A stretch of DNA of 64,000 bases from Brevibacillus borstelensis. GTDB taxonomy: Bacteria > Bacillota > Bacilli > Brevibacillales > Brevibacillaceae. Location: NCBI RefSeq assembly GCF_003710865.1, contig NZ_RHHO01000002.1, forward strand, positions 1-64,000, given 5' to 3'. The notes beneath the pieces were generated by a model that was not told where the DNA came from, did not search any database, and was given only the letters and a program-made list of their open reading frames with translations. Shown here in pieces: positions 28,199 through 36,527 of the stretch. Position 1 is the stretch's first letter, and each line of letters opens with the position of its first letter. A program made the position numbers and the translations under genes.

Positions 28199-29583
28199 GA
28201 GTAAAACGATACATAGTCGATTCCATGCCGGAAGCACTTGACAAAATTCGTGTTGATCTAGGGTCTGAAGCCATCATTCTCAATTCCAAAGCAATCAAGA
28301 CGGGAGGCTTTCTCGGTTTTTTTGGAAAGCAGCAAATTGAGGTGGTCGCGGCTGTCGACGACAAAGAATCCGAAAAGCAAAAAAGCTCGGCTGCGGCCAG
28401 ACAGCGGACCGTTCCCGCCAGACCTGTAACGACCGGCACGAGCACTGCCCAGCGAGCCTATCAGTCTATTGCGGCAAGCTCCCAGACCAAAAGCCAGGGC
28501 ATTGGGAGCCAGCCGCTGTCGGAAGACGCTGCACCAGTCCTCTTCGGCAAGCAGGATACACGTGAGCAGAGGGTGGAGGCGGAACGTCACGGATCAGACA
28601 ATCTTCTGAAAGAGCACCACCCAGAAAAAGAACCGATAAAAGAATTGATGAAAGAACCAATGAAAGAACCGATCCAACCCCGGAACTCGAAAACCGACTC
28701 GCCCCCGTCGGCGAGTGAGCAGAGCGATCAGATCGCACTTGAGGTCCGCAGCATGCGGCAGATGTTTGAAAAGCTGTTGACCAATGATATGACACAGCAA
28801 TTGCCCCAGCCGGTTCAAGCGGTGAGAAGCCGATTGAGGCAGCAAGAGGTAACTGAGGAGGCTGCAGCGCAGGTTATTCAGCAAGTCATTCTGGAGTGCG
28901 AGACTGATTGGGATGATGCCAAGGCCTCGCAGGTAGCGGAGGAATTGATCGCCAAGCGTCTCGAAAAAGCCGTAAAACGACCTGCGTGCATCGAGAAAGA
29001 CGTGCGGTATGCTTTCTTCTTTGGACCGACTGGCGTGGGAAAGACGACGACCATCGCAAAATTGGCGGCAGCCTGCATGTTAAAGGAAAAGCGGAAAGTC
29101 GGCTTTATTACGGCAGACACATATCGGATTGCGGCCGTTGAACAACTGAAGACGTACGCAAACATATTGAATGTACCGTTTGAAGTGGTTTTTTCTCCGA
29201 AAGAGATTCCGCAAGCGATGGAGCGATTAAGCGGGTGTGATCTGATCTTTGTCGACACAGCGGGAAGAAACTACCGAAATGACGAGTATGTGCAAGGGAT
29301 TCGCGATTTGGTGGTGGCAGATCAAAACAGTCTAAACTTTTTGGTACTGAGTCTCACGTCCAAATACAGCGACATGAAGACGATCATCCGCAATTTTGAC
29401 GATGTTCCGGTTTCCCGGGTCATTTTTACAAAGGCGGACGAAACGGATGCCTATGGGGCCATGCTAAACGTAGCGTTTGAGACGGAGCTCTCGATTTCTT
29501 ATGTGACTACGGGCCAAAATGTCCCGGACGATATTATCGTGGCGACCCCCCGACTGATAGCTAACATGATAATGGGGGAATGA
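28195..29583 (+). CDS. flhF: Flagellar biosynthesis GTPase FlhF
   Basis: 462-residue SRP-type GTPase that controls flagellar placement. The N-terminal B-like region opens with YIVDSMPEALDKIRVDLG. A long basic/acidic variable linker (about 60-190) includes four tandem KEPI/KELM-type units at 145-160. The NG domain has P-loop GPTGVGKTT at 277-285, DTYRIAAVEQL and VDTAGR. GTG start; GTGA overlaps the flhA stop. FlhG, its regulator, is encoded next with a four-base overlap. Confidence 0.97.
   Translation: MRVKRYIVDSMPEALDKIRVDLGSEAIILNSKAIKTGGFLGFFGKQQIEVVAAVDDKESEKQKSSAAARQRTVPARPVTTGTSTAQRAYQSIAASSQTKSQGIGSQPLSEDAAPVLFGKQDTREQRVEAERHGSDNLLKEHHPEKEPIKELMKEPMKEPIQPRNSKTDSPPSASEQSDQIALEVRSMRQMFEKLLTNDMTQQLPQPVQAVRSRLRQQEVTEEAAAQVIQQVILECETDWDDAKASQVAEELIAKRLEKAVKRPACIEKDVRYAFFFGPTGVGKTTTIAKLAAACMLKEKRKVGFITADTYRIAAVEQLKTYANILNVPFEVVFSPKEIPQAMERLSGCDLIFVDTAGRNYRNDEYVQGIRDLVVADQNSLNFLVLSLTSKYSDMKTIIRNFDDVPVSRVIFTKADETDAYGAMLNVAFETELSISYVTTGQNVPDDIIVATPRLIANMIMGE
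28627..28674 (+). repeat. Four tandem 12-base repeats within flhF
   Basis: Units at 28627, 28639, 28651 and 28663, each of the form AAAGAAYYRATN, encode KEPI, KELM, KEPM, KEPI in frame. Such an in-frame microsatellite lies in the disordered linker of FlhF and could vary in length between strains without frameshift. Confidence 0.85.
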
Positions 29584-30455
29584 ATCGTATGCATGACCAA
29601 GCAAAACGACTTCGTGAGCGAATGCAGCAGAATTCGTCCTCCCGTCAGACGCGGTTGGTTACAGTGACGAGCGGCAAAGGGGGAGTAGGGAAATCCAACT
29701 TCAGCCTGAATTTCGCACTTGGCTTGCGCGAAAAAGGACACAAGGCCATCCTGTTTGATGTCGATTTGGGTCTTGCAAACCTGGATGTACTGATGGGAAT
29801 TACGCCAAAGCGTCACCTGCTGCATTTGATCGATCAAGAGGCAACAGTCTGGGACATTATGGAGACGGGGCCCGGAAATTTGGAATTTATCGCGGGAGGT
29901 TCAGGGTTTACCCAAATTCTTCAGCTCGACAACCACAAGCTGGATATCCTGTTTCAAAAGCTGGAACCGCTTCACGGCTACGCCGATACGATTATTTTTG
30001 ACACCGGGGCGGGCATCTCTCAGGAGTCTTTGCGATTCATGCTGTCTTCGGATGAAGTGATTTTGGTCACGACGCCAGAGCCGCCGGCTATTACGGATGC
30101 GTATGCTGTAATTAAAATGATTCACTCCCGCAATCCTCAGACGAAGGTACGCCTTGTCATTAACCGGGCAACGTCGGATCGTGAAGGACAAGCCACTGCG
30201 GACAAATTGAGCATGGTAGCCAAACGATTTCTGGATATGGAGATAAGCAAGCTCGGCTATGTCATGGATGACGATCATGTCACAAAGGCTGTAAAACAGC
30301 AGCGTCCGTATTTCCTTGCCTTTCCGCAATCGCAAGCTTCCAAAAGCATCAGAAATCTGGTAGCTGCATATCTCGGGAGCGCTGGAGCAGCGGGTTCCGG
30401 TTCACCAGGAGGTTTAAAAGGTTTCTTTAAGAAGCTGAAGGGCTTCATCCCATAA
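29580..30455 (+). CDS. flhG: Flagellum site-determining ATPase FlhG (YlxH/FleN)
   Basis: 291-residue MinD/ParA-type ATPase that controls flagellar number with FlhF. The deviant Walker A GKGGVGKS is at 32-39. Other motifs are FDVDLGLANLDVLMG and DTGAGI. The N-terminal DQAKRLRERMQQ helix is the segment that activates FlhF GTPase in the family. A basic Gly/Lys-rich C-terminus (GLKGFFKKLKGF) may form a membrane-targeting helix, as in MinD. Confidence 0.95.
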   Translation: MNRMHDQAKRLRERMQQNSSSRQTRLVTVTSGKGGVGKSNFSLNFALGLREKGHKAILFDVDLGLANLDVLMGITPKRHLLHLIDQEATVWDIMETGPGNLEFIAGGSGFTQILQLDNHKLDILFQKLEPLHGYADTIIFDTGAGISQESLRFMLSSDEVILVTTPEPPAITDAYAVIKMIHSRNPQTKVRLVINRATSDREGQATADKLSMVAKRFLDMEISKLGYVMDDDHVTKAVKQQRPYFLAFPQSQASKSIRNLVAAYLGSAGAAGSGSPGGLKGFFKKLKGFIP

Positions 30456-30487
30456 TACAACTAGACTTCGGAAGGGAGCGATGGCGG

Positions 30488-31600
30488 ATGAGTACTATTC
30501 GTGTTCTCGTCACAGATGATTCGGCATTCATGCGTAAGGTTATTTCTGACATCCTGCAAAGCGACCCTGAAATCGAAGTAATTGATCGTGCGAAGAACGG
30601 ACTTGAATGCGTGGAGAAGGCTGCCAAGCTGAAGCCTGATGTAATCACGCTGGATATCGAAATGCCGATCATGAATGGCTTGGAAGCTTTGGAACAGCTA
30701 ATGAAGCAAAGTCCTGTTCCTGTAGTGATGTTGAGCAGCTTGACCAGAGAGGGCGCAGAAGCAACGATTCGAGCGCTTGAGCTCGGAGCCATCGATTTTG
30801 TTGCAAAGCCATCCGGGCCGATTTCACTTGATATTCACAAAGTCGGCGATCGTCTGATCGAGAGAGTGAAAGCTGCCTCTCAAGCCAAGAAAAGAACGAA
30901 TAAGTTTAAGCTTCATGCAGAGAGTACTGCTTCCCCGTTCCTGTTCGCAGCCAAGGCCACGGAAGACATTGTGCTTGCACCCCGGCAGGCATCGACTGAA
31001 ATGCCTGTAAACAGAGCTGCATCCGGTTCGGCCAAGCTTGTGGTGCTGGGAACTTCAACCGGAGGCCCCAAAGCACTGCAAACTGTTCTGACAGCATTGC
31101 CCAGTCAGCTCCCTGCTCCGATAGCAATCGTGCAGCATATGCCAGCCGGTTTTACAAAATCGCTGGCACAGCGTCTGGACTCTCTCTGTGCGATCCGCGT
31201 AACAGAGGTAACAGACGGAGAATGGTTGGAGCCCGGAACCGCGTACATCGCACCTGGCGGCTATCATTTTGAAGTTGTACAAACGAACGGAAGACTGCAG
31301 GCCAAACTGCATCAGGAAGAGCCCCGAGGTGGTCACCGTCCTTCTGTCGACATCCTTTTTGAGTCTGTCAGCCGATTGACAAAAGTAGACAAATGGGCAA
31401 TTATCATGACAGGCATGGGAAATGATGGGACGAAGGGCCTGATCAAAATGAAGGAAATAGGTCCTGTAACGAGTATTATCGAGGATGAATCGACATGTGT
31501 CGTGTTCGGGATGCCGCGTGCGGCCATCCAGGCAGGCCTCGCTGATCATGTCGTGCCATTACACAAAATTGCAGAAACACTCTGCAAGCTGCTGCACTGA
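30488..31600 (+). CDS. cheB: Chemotaxis protein-glutamate methylesterase/deamidase CheB
   Basis: 370 residues. The N-terminal receiver has phospho-acceptor D56 in LDIEMP. The C-terminal methylesterase domain (about 180-368) shows the serine motif LGTSTGGPKAL, histidine motif VQHMPAGFTKSLAQRLD and aspartate motif MTGMGNDGTKG. It demethylates chemoreceptors. No receptor gene or cheR lies in the window, so these must be elsewhere. The ATG follows a GGAAGGGAG region. Confidence 0.98.
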   Translation: MSTIRVLVTDDSAFMRKVISDILQSDPEIEVIDRAKNGLECVEKAAKLKPDVITLDIEMPIMNGLEALEQLMKQSPVPVVMLSSLTREGAEATIRALELGAIDFVAKPSGPISLDIHKVGDRLIERVKAASQAKKRTNKFKLHAESTASPFLFAAKATEDIVLAPRQASTEMPVNRAASGSAKLVVLGTSTGGPKALQTVLTALPSQLPAPIAIVQHMPAGFTKSLAQRLDSLCAIRVTEVTDGEWLEPGTAYIAPGGYHFEVVQTNGRLQAKLHQEEPRGGHRPSVDILFESVSRLTKVDKWAIIMTGMGNDGTKGLIKMKEIGPVTSIIEDESTCVVFGMPRAAIQAGLADHVVPLHKIAETLCKLLH

Positions 31601-31620
31601 TTTTGGGAGGTGGAACACCC

Positions 31621-33681
31621 ATGGACATGAATCAATATTTGGACATGTTTATTGAAGAGTCAAAGGAGCACCTGCAAGCGATCAATGCGAACTTGCTCGT
31701 TTTGGAGAATGATCCGGAAAGCACTCAGATCGTCAACGAAATATTCCGTTCCGCGCATACGCTAAAAGGTATGTCGGCGACAATGGGTTTTGAGGATATG
31801 GCGAGTCTGACCCATGAAGCGGAAAATGTGCTGGATTTAATCCGAAATGACAAGCTGAAAATCAACAGCGATATTATGGATGTGATTTTCCAAAGCGTTG
31901 ACCTGATTGAAGGCATGGTCATGAATATTATGGAAGGCGGAGACGGCTCGGCAGACGTGTCACAGCCAGTTGCTAAACTGCGGGCAATCGTATCGGGGGA
32001 TTTTTCTGCCATTGCGAATGTGGCAGCCCAGGAAGCAACTGCGTCAGTCGAGCAAGTCGCTGCTGGCGGCTCCGAAGACGGCAACCGCGAGTACGATCTG
32101 GACGAGTTTTCTCTTACGGTTTTGAAGCAATCGAAGGAAGCGGGCAACAACCTGTTCTGGATCAAAGTAACCTTGCAGGAGAACTGCCTGTTGAAAGCAG
32201 CCCGTGCGTATATGGTTTTTGACCAGCTGGAGTCGATGGGGGAAGTGATCAAATCGACACCTGCGGTAGAGGATTTGGAAAACGAGCGCTTTGATCTTTC
32301 CTTCGAAGTAGTCTTTGTCACGATGGAACCTTTGGAGAAAGTGAAAAAAGCAATCAGTAATATTTCGGAAATTGAGGAAGTGCTCGTAGAACCGGTTGAA
32401 ATGAAGGAAGCAGGAAAGCAAGCCAAGCAAGCAGAGCAGCAGGTAGCTGCTGCAGCCGCTGCGCCTGCAGAAGTCAAAAAAGCCGAAGGACCCGCACAGA
32501 ACAACACGGCCGTGAAAAAAGTGACGGCGGGCGGAAAAACGATCCGCGTAGACATCGAGAGATTGGACGTCCTGATGAACCTGTTTAGTGAGCTGGTTAT
32601 CGACCGTGGGCGTTTGGAGCAGCTGGCCCGCGAACTCGGCAAGAGCGAGTTGCAGGAAACCGTTGAGCATATGAGCCGCATCAGTGGCGATTTGCAAAAC
32701 ATCATTCTGACGATGCGCATGGTTCCGGTCGAGCAAGTATTCAACCGTTTCCCTCGGATGATTCGCGACCTGGCAAAAGATTTAAACAAAAAAGTAAATC
32801 TGGAGATATATGGCGCGGAAACAGAGCTTGATCGGACGGTCATCGATGAAATTGGCGATCCGCTTGTTCACCTCCTGCGAAATTCGCTCGATCACGGTGT
32901 GGAATCTCCAGCCCAACGAAAGCAGGCTGGCAAGCCGGAGGAAGGAACGATTCAGCTTCGTGCCTTCCATAGCGGAAACCATGTGTTTATCGAAGTAAAA
33001 GATGACGGTGCCGGCATTAACAAAGATAAAGTTCTGAAGAAAGCGATTGAACGGGGCATCGTAAATCCGGCTAACGCAGATTCCTTGAGCGACAGGCAAA
33101 TCTTTGAACTGCTGTTCTCGTCAGGCTTTAGTACCGCTGAGGTCATTTCGGACATCTCGGGACGAGGAGTCGGGCTCGACGTAGTGAAAACGAAGATTGA
33201 GTCCCTGGGCGGAAACGTAAGCGTCGACTCTGTTCGTGGACAGGGAACGACATTCCTGATCCAGCTTCCGCTCACGCTCTCGATCATCTCGGCCATGCTC
33301 GTTCAGGTTCAAAACGAGAAATACGCTGTTCCACTCAGTTCTATCATTGAAACAGCGGTATTCCGCAAAGATCAAATCATGATGGCGCATCGCCAGAAAG
33401 TCATTGATTTCCGCGGAAGAGTGGTTCCTCTCGTTTCGTTGCAGGAAATCTTCCAGATTCCGGATAACGGAGCGGACAAAGATGACGAAGTAGCAGTCGT
33501 AATCGTCCGCAAGGGTGAAAAAATGGCCGGACTTGTCGTCGATTCATTTATTGGCCAGCAAGAAATCGTCCTGAAGTCACTCGGCAAGTACCTGGTAAAC
33601 GTGTTCGCCATTTCTGGGGCAACGATCCTGGGAGACGGACAAGTAGCGCTGATTATCGACTGCAACGCACTGATTAAGTAA
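31621..33681 (+). CDS. cheA: Chemotaxis histidine kinase CheA
   Basis: 686-residue kinase. Domains in order: HPt with phospho-histidine H46 (SAHTLKG), a CheY/P2-type binding domain, an Ala/Gln/Lys-rich linker (about 275-305), dimerisation, HATPase with HLLRNSLDHGVE and DDGAGI, and the C-terminal CheW-like domain. An in-frame TTG at 31603 is rejected because GGGAGGTGG (31605-31613) lies after it and serves the ATG at 31621. Confidence 0.97.
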   Translation: MDMNQYLDMFIEESKEHLQAINANLLVLENDPESTQIVNEIFRSAHTLKGMSATMGFEDMASLTHEAENVLDLIRNDKLKINSDIMDVIFQSVDLIEGMVMNIMEGGDGSADVSQPVAKLRAIVSGDFSAIANVAAQEATASVEQVAAGGSEDGNREYDLDEFSLTVLKQSKEAGNNLFWIKVTLQENCLLKAARAYMVFDQLESMGEVIKSTPAVEDLENERFDLSFEVVFVTMEPLEKVKKAISNISEIEEVLVEPVEMKEAGKQAKQAEQQVAAAAAAPAEVKKAEGPAQNNTAVKKVTAGGKTIRVDIERLDVLMNLFSELVIDRGRLEQLARELGKSELQETVEHMSRISGDLQNIILTMRMVPVEQVFNRFPRMIRDLAKDLNKKVNLEIYGAETELDRTVIDEIGDPLVHLLRNSLDHGVESPAQRKQAGKPEEGTIQLRAFHSGNHVFIEVKDDGAGINKDKVLKKAIERGIVNPANADSLSDRQIFELLFSSGFSTAEVISDISGRGVGLDVVKTKIESLGGNVSVDSVRGQGTTFLIQLPLTLSIISAMLVQVQNEKYAVPLSSIIETAVFRKDQIMMAHRQKVIDFRGRVVPLVSLQEIFQIPDNGADKDDEVAVVIVRKGEKMAGLVVDSFIGQQEIVLKSLGKYLVNVFAISGATILGDGQVALIIDCNALIK

Positions 33682-33696
33682 GAGGAGGGCAGCCGT

Positions 33697-34173
33697 ATGC
33701 TCGAGCAAAAGGAAATCATCGGAGAAGTAAAAGTCATCGTATTTCGCTTGAAAGACGAAGAATACGGAGTTGATGTAAATCAGGTCAAATCGATTGAGAA
33801 ATTGGAGCATATTACCCGCGTTCCGCGAACTCCGGCATTTGTCAAAGGGGTAATCAACCTGCGCGGAGTTGTAACGCCGATTATCGACCTGCGCAATCGC
33901 TTCAGTCTGGAAGAGACAGCGTATACCGAATCGACGCGGATTATTATTGTGGCGGTTGGTGAACTGGAAGTAGGCCTGATCGTAGACGCGGCTAATGATG
34001 TGATCGATATACCGGTGAACGCGATCGAACCGCCGCCGGAGGTTGTCGGAGGAGTGGAGGCCGCCTACCTGCGCGGAGTGGCCAAGCTGGAAAAACGCCT
34101 GCTGATCCTGTTGAATCTGGATAAGGTGTTGAGCAACGAGGAAATCAAACAACTTGACTCCTTTGAGGGATAA
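33697..34173 (+). CDS. cheW: Chemotaxis coupling protein CheW
   Basis: 158-residue single CheW domain that links receptors to CheA. Motifs include YGVDVNQVKSIEKLEHITRV, FVKGVINLRGVVTPIIDLR and GVAKLEKRLLILLNLDKVL. The length is normal. AAGAGGAGGGC precedes the ATG, 15 bases after cheA. Confidence 0.98.
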   Translation: MLEQKEIIGEVKVIVFRLKDEEYGVDVNQVKSIEKLEHITRVPRTPAFVKGVINLRGVVTPIIDLRNRFSLEETAYTESTRIIIVAVGELEVGLIVDAANDVIDIPVNAIEPPPEVVGGVEAAYLRGVAKLEKRLLILLNLDKVLSNEEIKQLDSFEG

Positions 34174-34176
34174 GGG

Positions 34177-34803
34177 ATGGAATACTTTACAAAGTTTGGC
34201 GATTTTCAATTTGACGTACTTCGGGAAGTAGGGAACATTGGCGCTGGCAACGCGGCTACTGCACTTTCCAAACTGATACAAAAAGAAATCGACATGAAGG
34301 TGCCGCAGGTAAAAATTATTCCCTTTGACGAAGTAGCGGACTGCGTCGGAGGTCCAGAGGCGGTCGTTGTTACTGTCTTTCTTCGGGTTGAGGGAGATTG
34401 TCCGGGCAACATGTTTTTCATCCTGGATATGGCTTCCGCTCGGCACGTTCTGCAGCAGATTATCGGCGAAGTGAAGGATGTAGAAGAATGGACAGAGTAC
34501 GAGGCTTCCGCTCTTCATGAAATCGGCAACATCCTCACCGGTTCCTACTTGTCTTCGCTGGCTGATTTTACGAATTTGAATCTGCAGCCATCCGTACCGG
34601 CTCTGGCGATCGATATGGCGGGGGCCATTCTCAGCTACGGACTTTTGGAACTGGGACAAGCAGGGGACTTCGCGCTCACTATCGATACGGCTTTCTTTGA
34701 AGGCAATGAACAAGTCCAAGGTCACTTTTTTCTGATCCCTGATCCCGAATCCTTAAAGACATTATTTCGATCATTAGGAGTACCGTTCGATGGAGATTAT
34801 TAA
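34177..34803 (+). CDS. cheC: CheY-P phosphatase CheC
   Basis: 208 residues with two phosphatase half-sites: FDVLREVGNIGAGNAATAL near 12-30 and ALHEIGNILTGSYLSSL in the middle. It dephosphorylates CheY-P and forms an adaptation complex with CheD. It starts three bases after cheW and overlaps cheD by 14 bases, consistent with equimolar synthesis of partners. Confidence 0.97.
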   Translation: MEYFTKFGDFQFDVLREVGNIGAGNAATALSKLIQKEIDMKVPQVKIIPFDEVADCVGGPEAVVVTVFLRVEGDCPGNMFFILDMASARHVLQQIIGEVKDVEEWTEYEASALHEIGNILTGSYLSSLADFTNLNLQPSVPALAIDMAGAILSYGLLELGQAGDFALTIDTAFFEGNEQVQGHFFLIPDPESLKTLFRSLGVPFDGDY

Positions 34804-35275
34804 AATTGGGATGGCGGACCTCGGAGTTGCAAAATCTCCTGACCGATTACGGACTACAGGGTTAGGTTCATGTGTGGGAGTCGTCCTGTATGATTCTGTA
34901 CATAAAGTTGCCGGGATGGCCCATGTCATGCTGCCTGAGTCCTCTCTCGGAAAAGGCGGGGAGATCGCGATCGGGAAATACGCCGATACCGCTATCCCCC
35001 GTCTCATTCAGGACATGAAGCTGGCTGGAGCATCGACGACCAACATGGTGGCAAAGCTGGCCGGCGGAGCTCAGATGTTTGCATTCCTCGGAAAGAGTGA
35101 CTCGATGAGGATCGGACCGCGAAATGTAGAGGCGTGCAAAATGGCACTGCAGCAGGCAAAGATAAAAGTAGTTGCCGAGGATACAGGAGGAAATTGCGGG
35201 AGGACCATCGAGTTTGATGCGGCTACGGGTCTTCTGCAAATTCGAACCGTCAATCAAGGTGTGAAGGAAGTATAG
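34790..35275 (+). CDS. cheD: Chemoreceptor glutamine deamidase CheD
   Basis: 161 residues. The catalytic cysteine is C28 in GLGSCVGVVLYD and the histidine is H45 in GMAHVMLPES. GGNCGRTIEFD near the C-terminus is conserved. CheD deamidates receptors and is released from or bound to CheC depending on CheY-P. The start lies inside cheC. Confidence 0.97.
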   Translation: MEIIKIGMADLGVAKSPDRLRTTGLGSCVGVVLYDSVHKVAGMAHVMLPESSLGKGGEIAIGKYADTAIPRLIQDMKLAGASTTNMVAKLAGGAQMFAFLGKSDSMRIGPRNVEACKMALQQAKIKVVAEDTGGNCGRTIEFDAATGLLQIRTVNQGVKEV

Positions 35276-35277
35276 GT

Positions 35278-35649
35278 ATGCTGGGTACGATGTGGGTGAA
35301 TACAGGGTTCGGAGCACTTGCTTCTGTCATTACGTTTTTTACGGCTTTGGCCGGAAACGTCTGGCTGGTTTCTTTGGAACGCGCCGGTTATGCATTTATT
35401 CTTTTTTTTCTTGCAGCTTTCCCGATACGTTGGCTCGTTGCTAAAATCATGGGCTCTTTCCAAGCCCCTGAGACCATGGTTCCGGCAGAAGCTGCCGAGG
35501 GGGGCGTCCCCTCGGCTTCCGGAGAGCCGGATGATCCCCAGGGAGACGGTGAATTTATACCGCTGTCTCTGGACCAAATGGGGAGCGCTCCTCTGGCGCA
35601 TGATCCCACCACCGTTGCAGATGTTGTGAGGCGTTTAACTGATGAGTAA
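35278..35649 (+). CDS. Uncharacterised small membrane protein between cheD and sigD
   Basis: 123 residues; I do not recognise a named family. Two hydrophobic segments, about 10-32 and 37-57, would form a helical hairpin in the membrane. The C-terminal 65 residues are polar, acidic and rich in Pro and Gly, ending with a likely helix (TTVADVVRRLTDE). It starts two bases after cheD and ends 17 bases before sigD, so it is plainly co-transcribed with motility genes. B. subtilis has no gene in this position. A strong hairpin lies within its coding sequence at 35481-35523. Function unknown; a motor- or export-associated role is a guess from context. Confidence 0.75.
   Translation: MLGTMWVNTGFGALASVITFFTALAGNVWLVSLERAGYAFILFFLAAFPIRWLVAKIMGSFQAPETMVPAEAAEGGVPSASGEPDDPQGDGEFIPLSLDQMGSAPLAHDPTTVADVVRRLTDE
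35481..35523 (+). other. GC-rich RNA hairpin inside the gene before sigD
   Basis: GCCGAGGGG (35494-35502) and CCCCTCGGC (35508-35516) form a perfect nine-base stem with a five-base loop. An outer helix TCCGG (35481-35485) with CCGGA (35519-35523) can extend it. No T-run follows. It lies about 145 bases upstream of the sigD start within the 123-residue gene. Confidence 0.6.
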
Positions 35650-35666
35650 AGGTTGGTGACGAAATC

Positions 35667-36455
35667 GTGGCACGGCTAACCAATCAAGAAAAAGCAAGGC
35701 AGTTTGACAAATGGGTATTGTGGAAAGAAGAAGGCAGCCGGGACGCGGAGGTGGATCTGGTCACACAGTATCTCCCGTTAGTGGACAAGGTAGCCAACAG
35801 GCTTGCGATCAACCTTCCGAATAATGTGGACAAAGATGATCTGATCAGCTATGGCCGCTTTGGTTTGTTGGACGCGTTGGCCAAGTTTGATCATACCCGC
35901 GGGCTTCAGTTTGAGACGTATGCGATGTGGCGGATTCGCGGTGCCATGATCGATGGTTTGAGGGAGAACGATTGGATCCCCAGGACGGTTCGAGACAAGG
36001 CAAAGAAGATCGAAGAGGCGTATACGCTCTTGGAGCAAAAGCAACTGCGAGCGCCGACTGACTCCGAGGTTTCTTCTTACCTCGGCATTTCGGAGAAAGA
36101 CTTGCAGCAGGTCTTTTATGAAACTTCACTCGCCACGATGATTTCTATAGATGAAGCTGTGGGGGAAGAAGAGGAGCAAAAGACAGCAAGGCATTCCTAC
36201 ATCGTCGATGAAGTGACACCGCGTCCCGATCAGGTGGCTGAATTGGCAGGCCTGAAAGAAGTGTTGACCGCCGTCATCGACAAGCTGCCGGAAAAAGAGC
36301 GTCTTGTCGTTTCCTTGTTTTACTTTGAGGAGCTGACCTTGTCGGAAATTGCAGATGTGATGAGCTTGTCACCCTCGCGTATCTCGCAGCTTCATTCCAA
36401 GGCGATATTTCGTTTGCGTTCCGCACTTGCCAGATGGAAGTCTCAGCTTGTCTAA
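35667..36455 (+). CDS. sigD: RNA polymerase sigma factor SigD (FliA, sigma-28)
   Basis: 262-residue flagellar sigma factor for late motility and autolysin genes. Region 2 contains LISYGRFGLLDALAKFD and FETYAMWRIRGAMIDGLREN. Region 3 has RTVRDKAKKIEEAY. Region 4 has PEKERLVVSLFYFEELTLSE and a helix-turn-helix ending SPSRISQLHSKAI. The GTG start has only a weak ribosome site (AAAGG-TTGGTG), so translation may be limited. Its antagonist FlgM is not in the window. Confidence 0.97.
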   Translation: MARLTNQEKARQFDKWVLWKEEGSRDAEVDLVTQYLPLVDKVANRLAINLPNNVDKDDLISYGRFGLLDALAKFDHTRGLQFETYAMWRIRGAMIDGLRENDWIPRTVRDKAKKIEEAYTLLEQKQLRAPTDSEVSSYLGISEKDLQQVFYETSLATMISIDEAVGEEEEQKTARHSYIVDEVTPRPDQVAELAGLKEVLTAVIDKLPEKERLVVSLFYFEELTLSEIADVMSLSPSRISQLHSKAIFRLRSALARWKSQLV

Positions 36456-36527
36456 AAGATAAATAGCTACAAATAGAAGATACAGAAAATGGGAGAAGAG
36501 GGCCCATGGTTTGAGAGTGGTAGAAAG

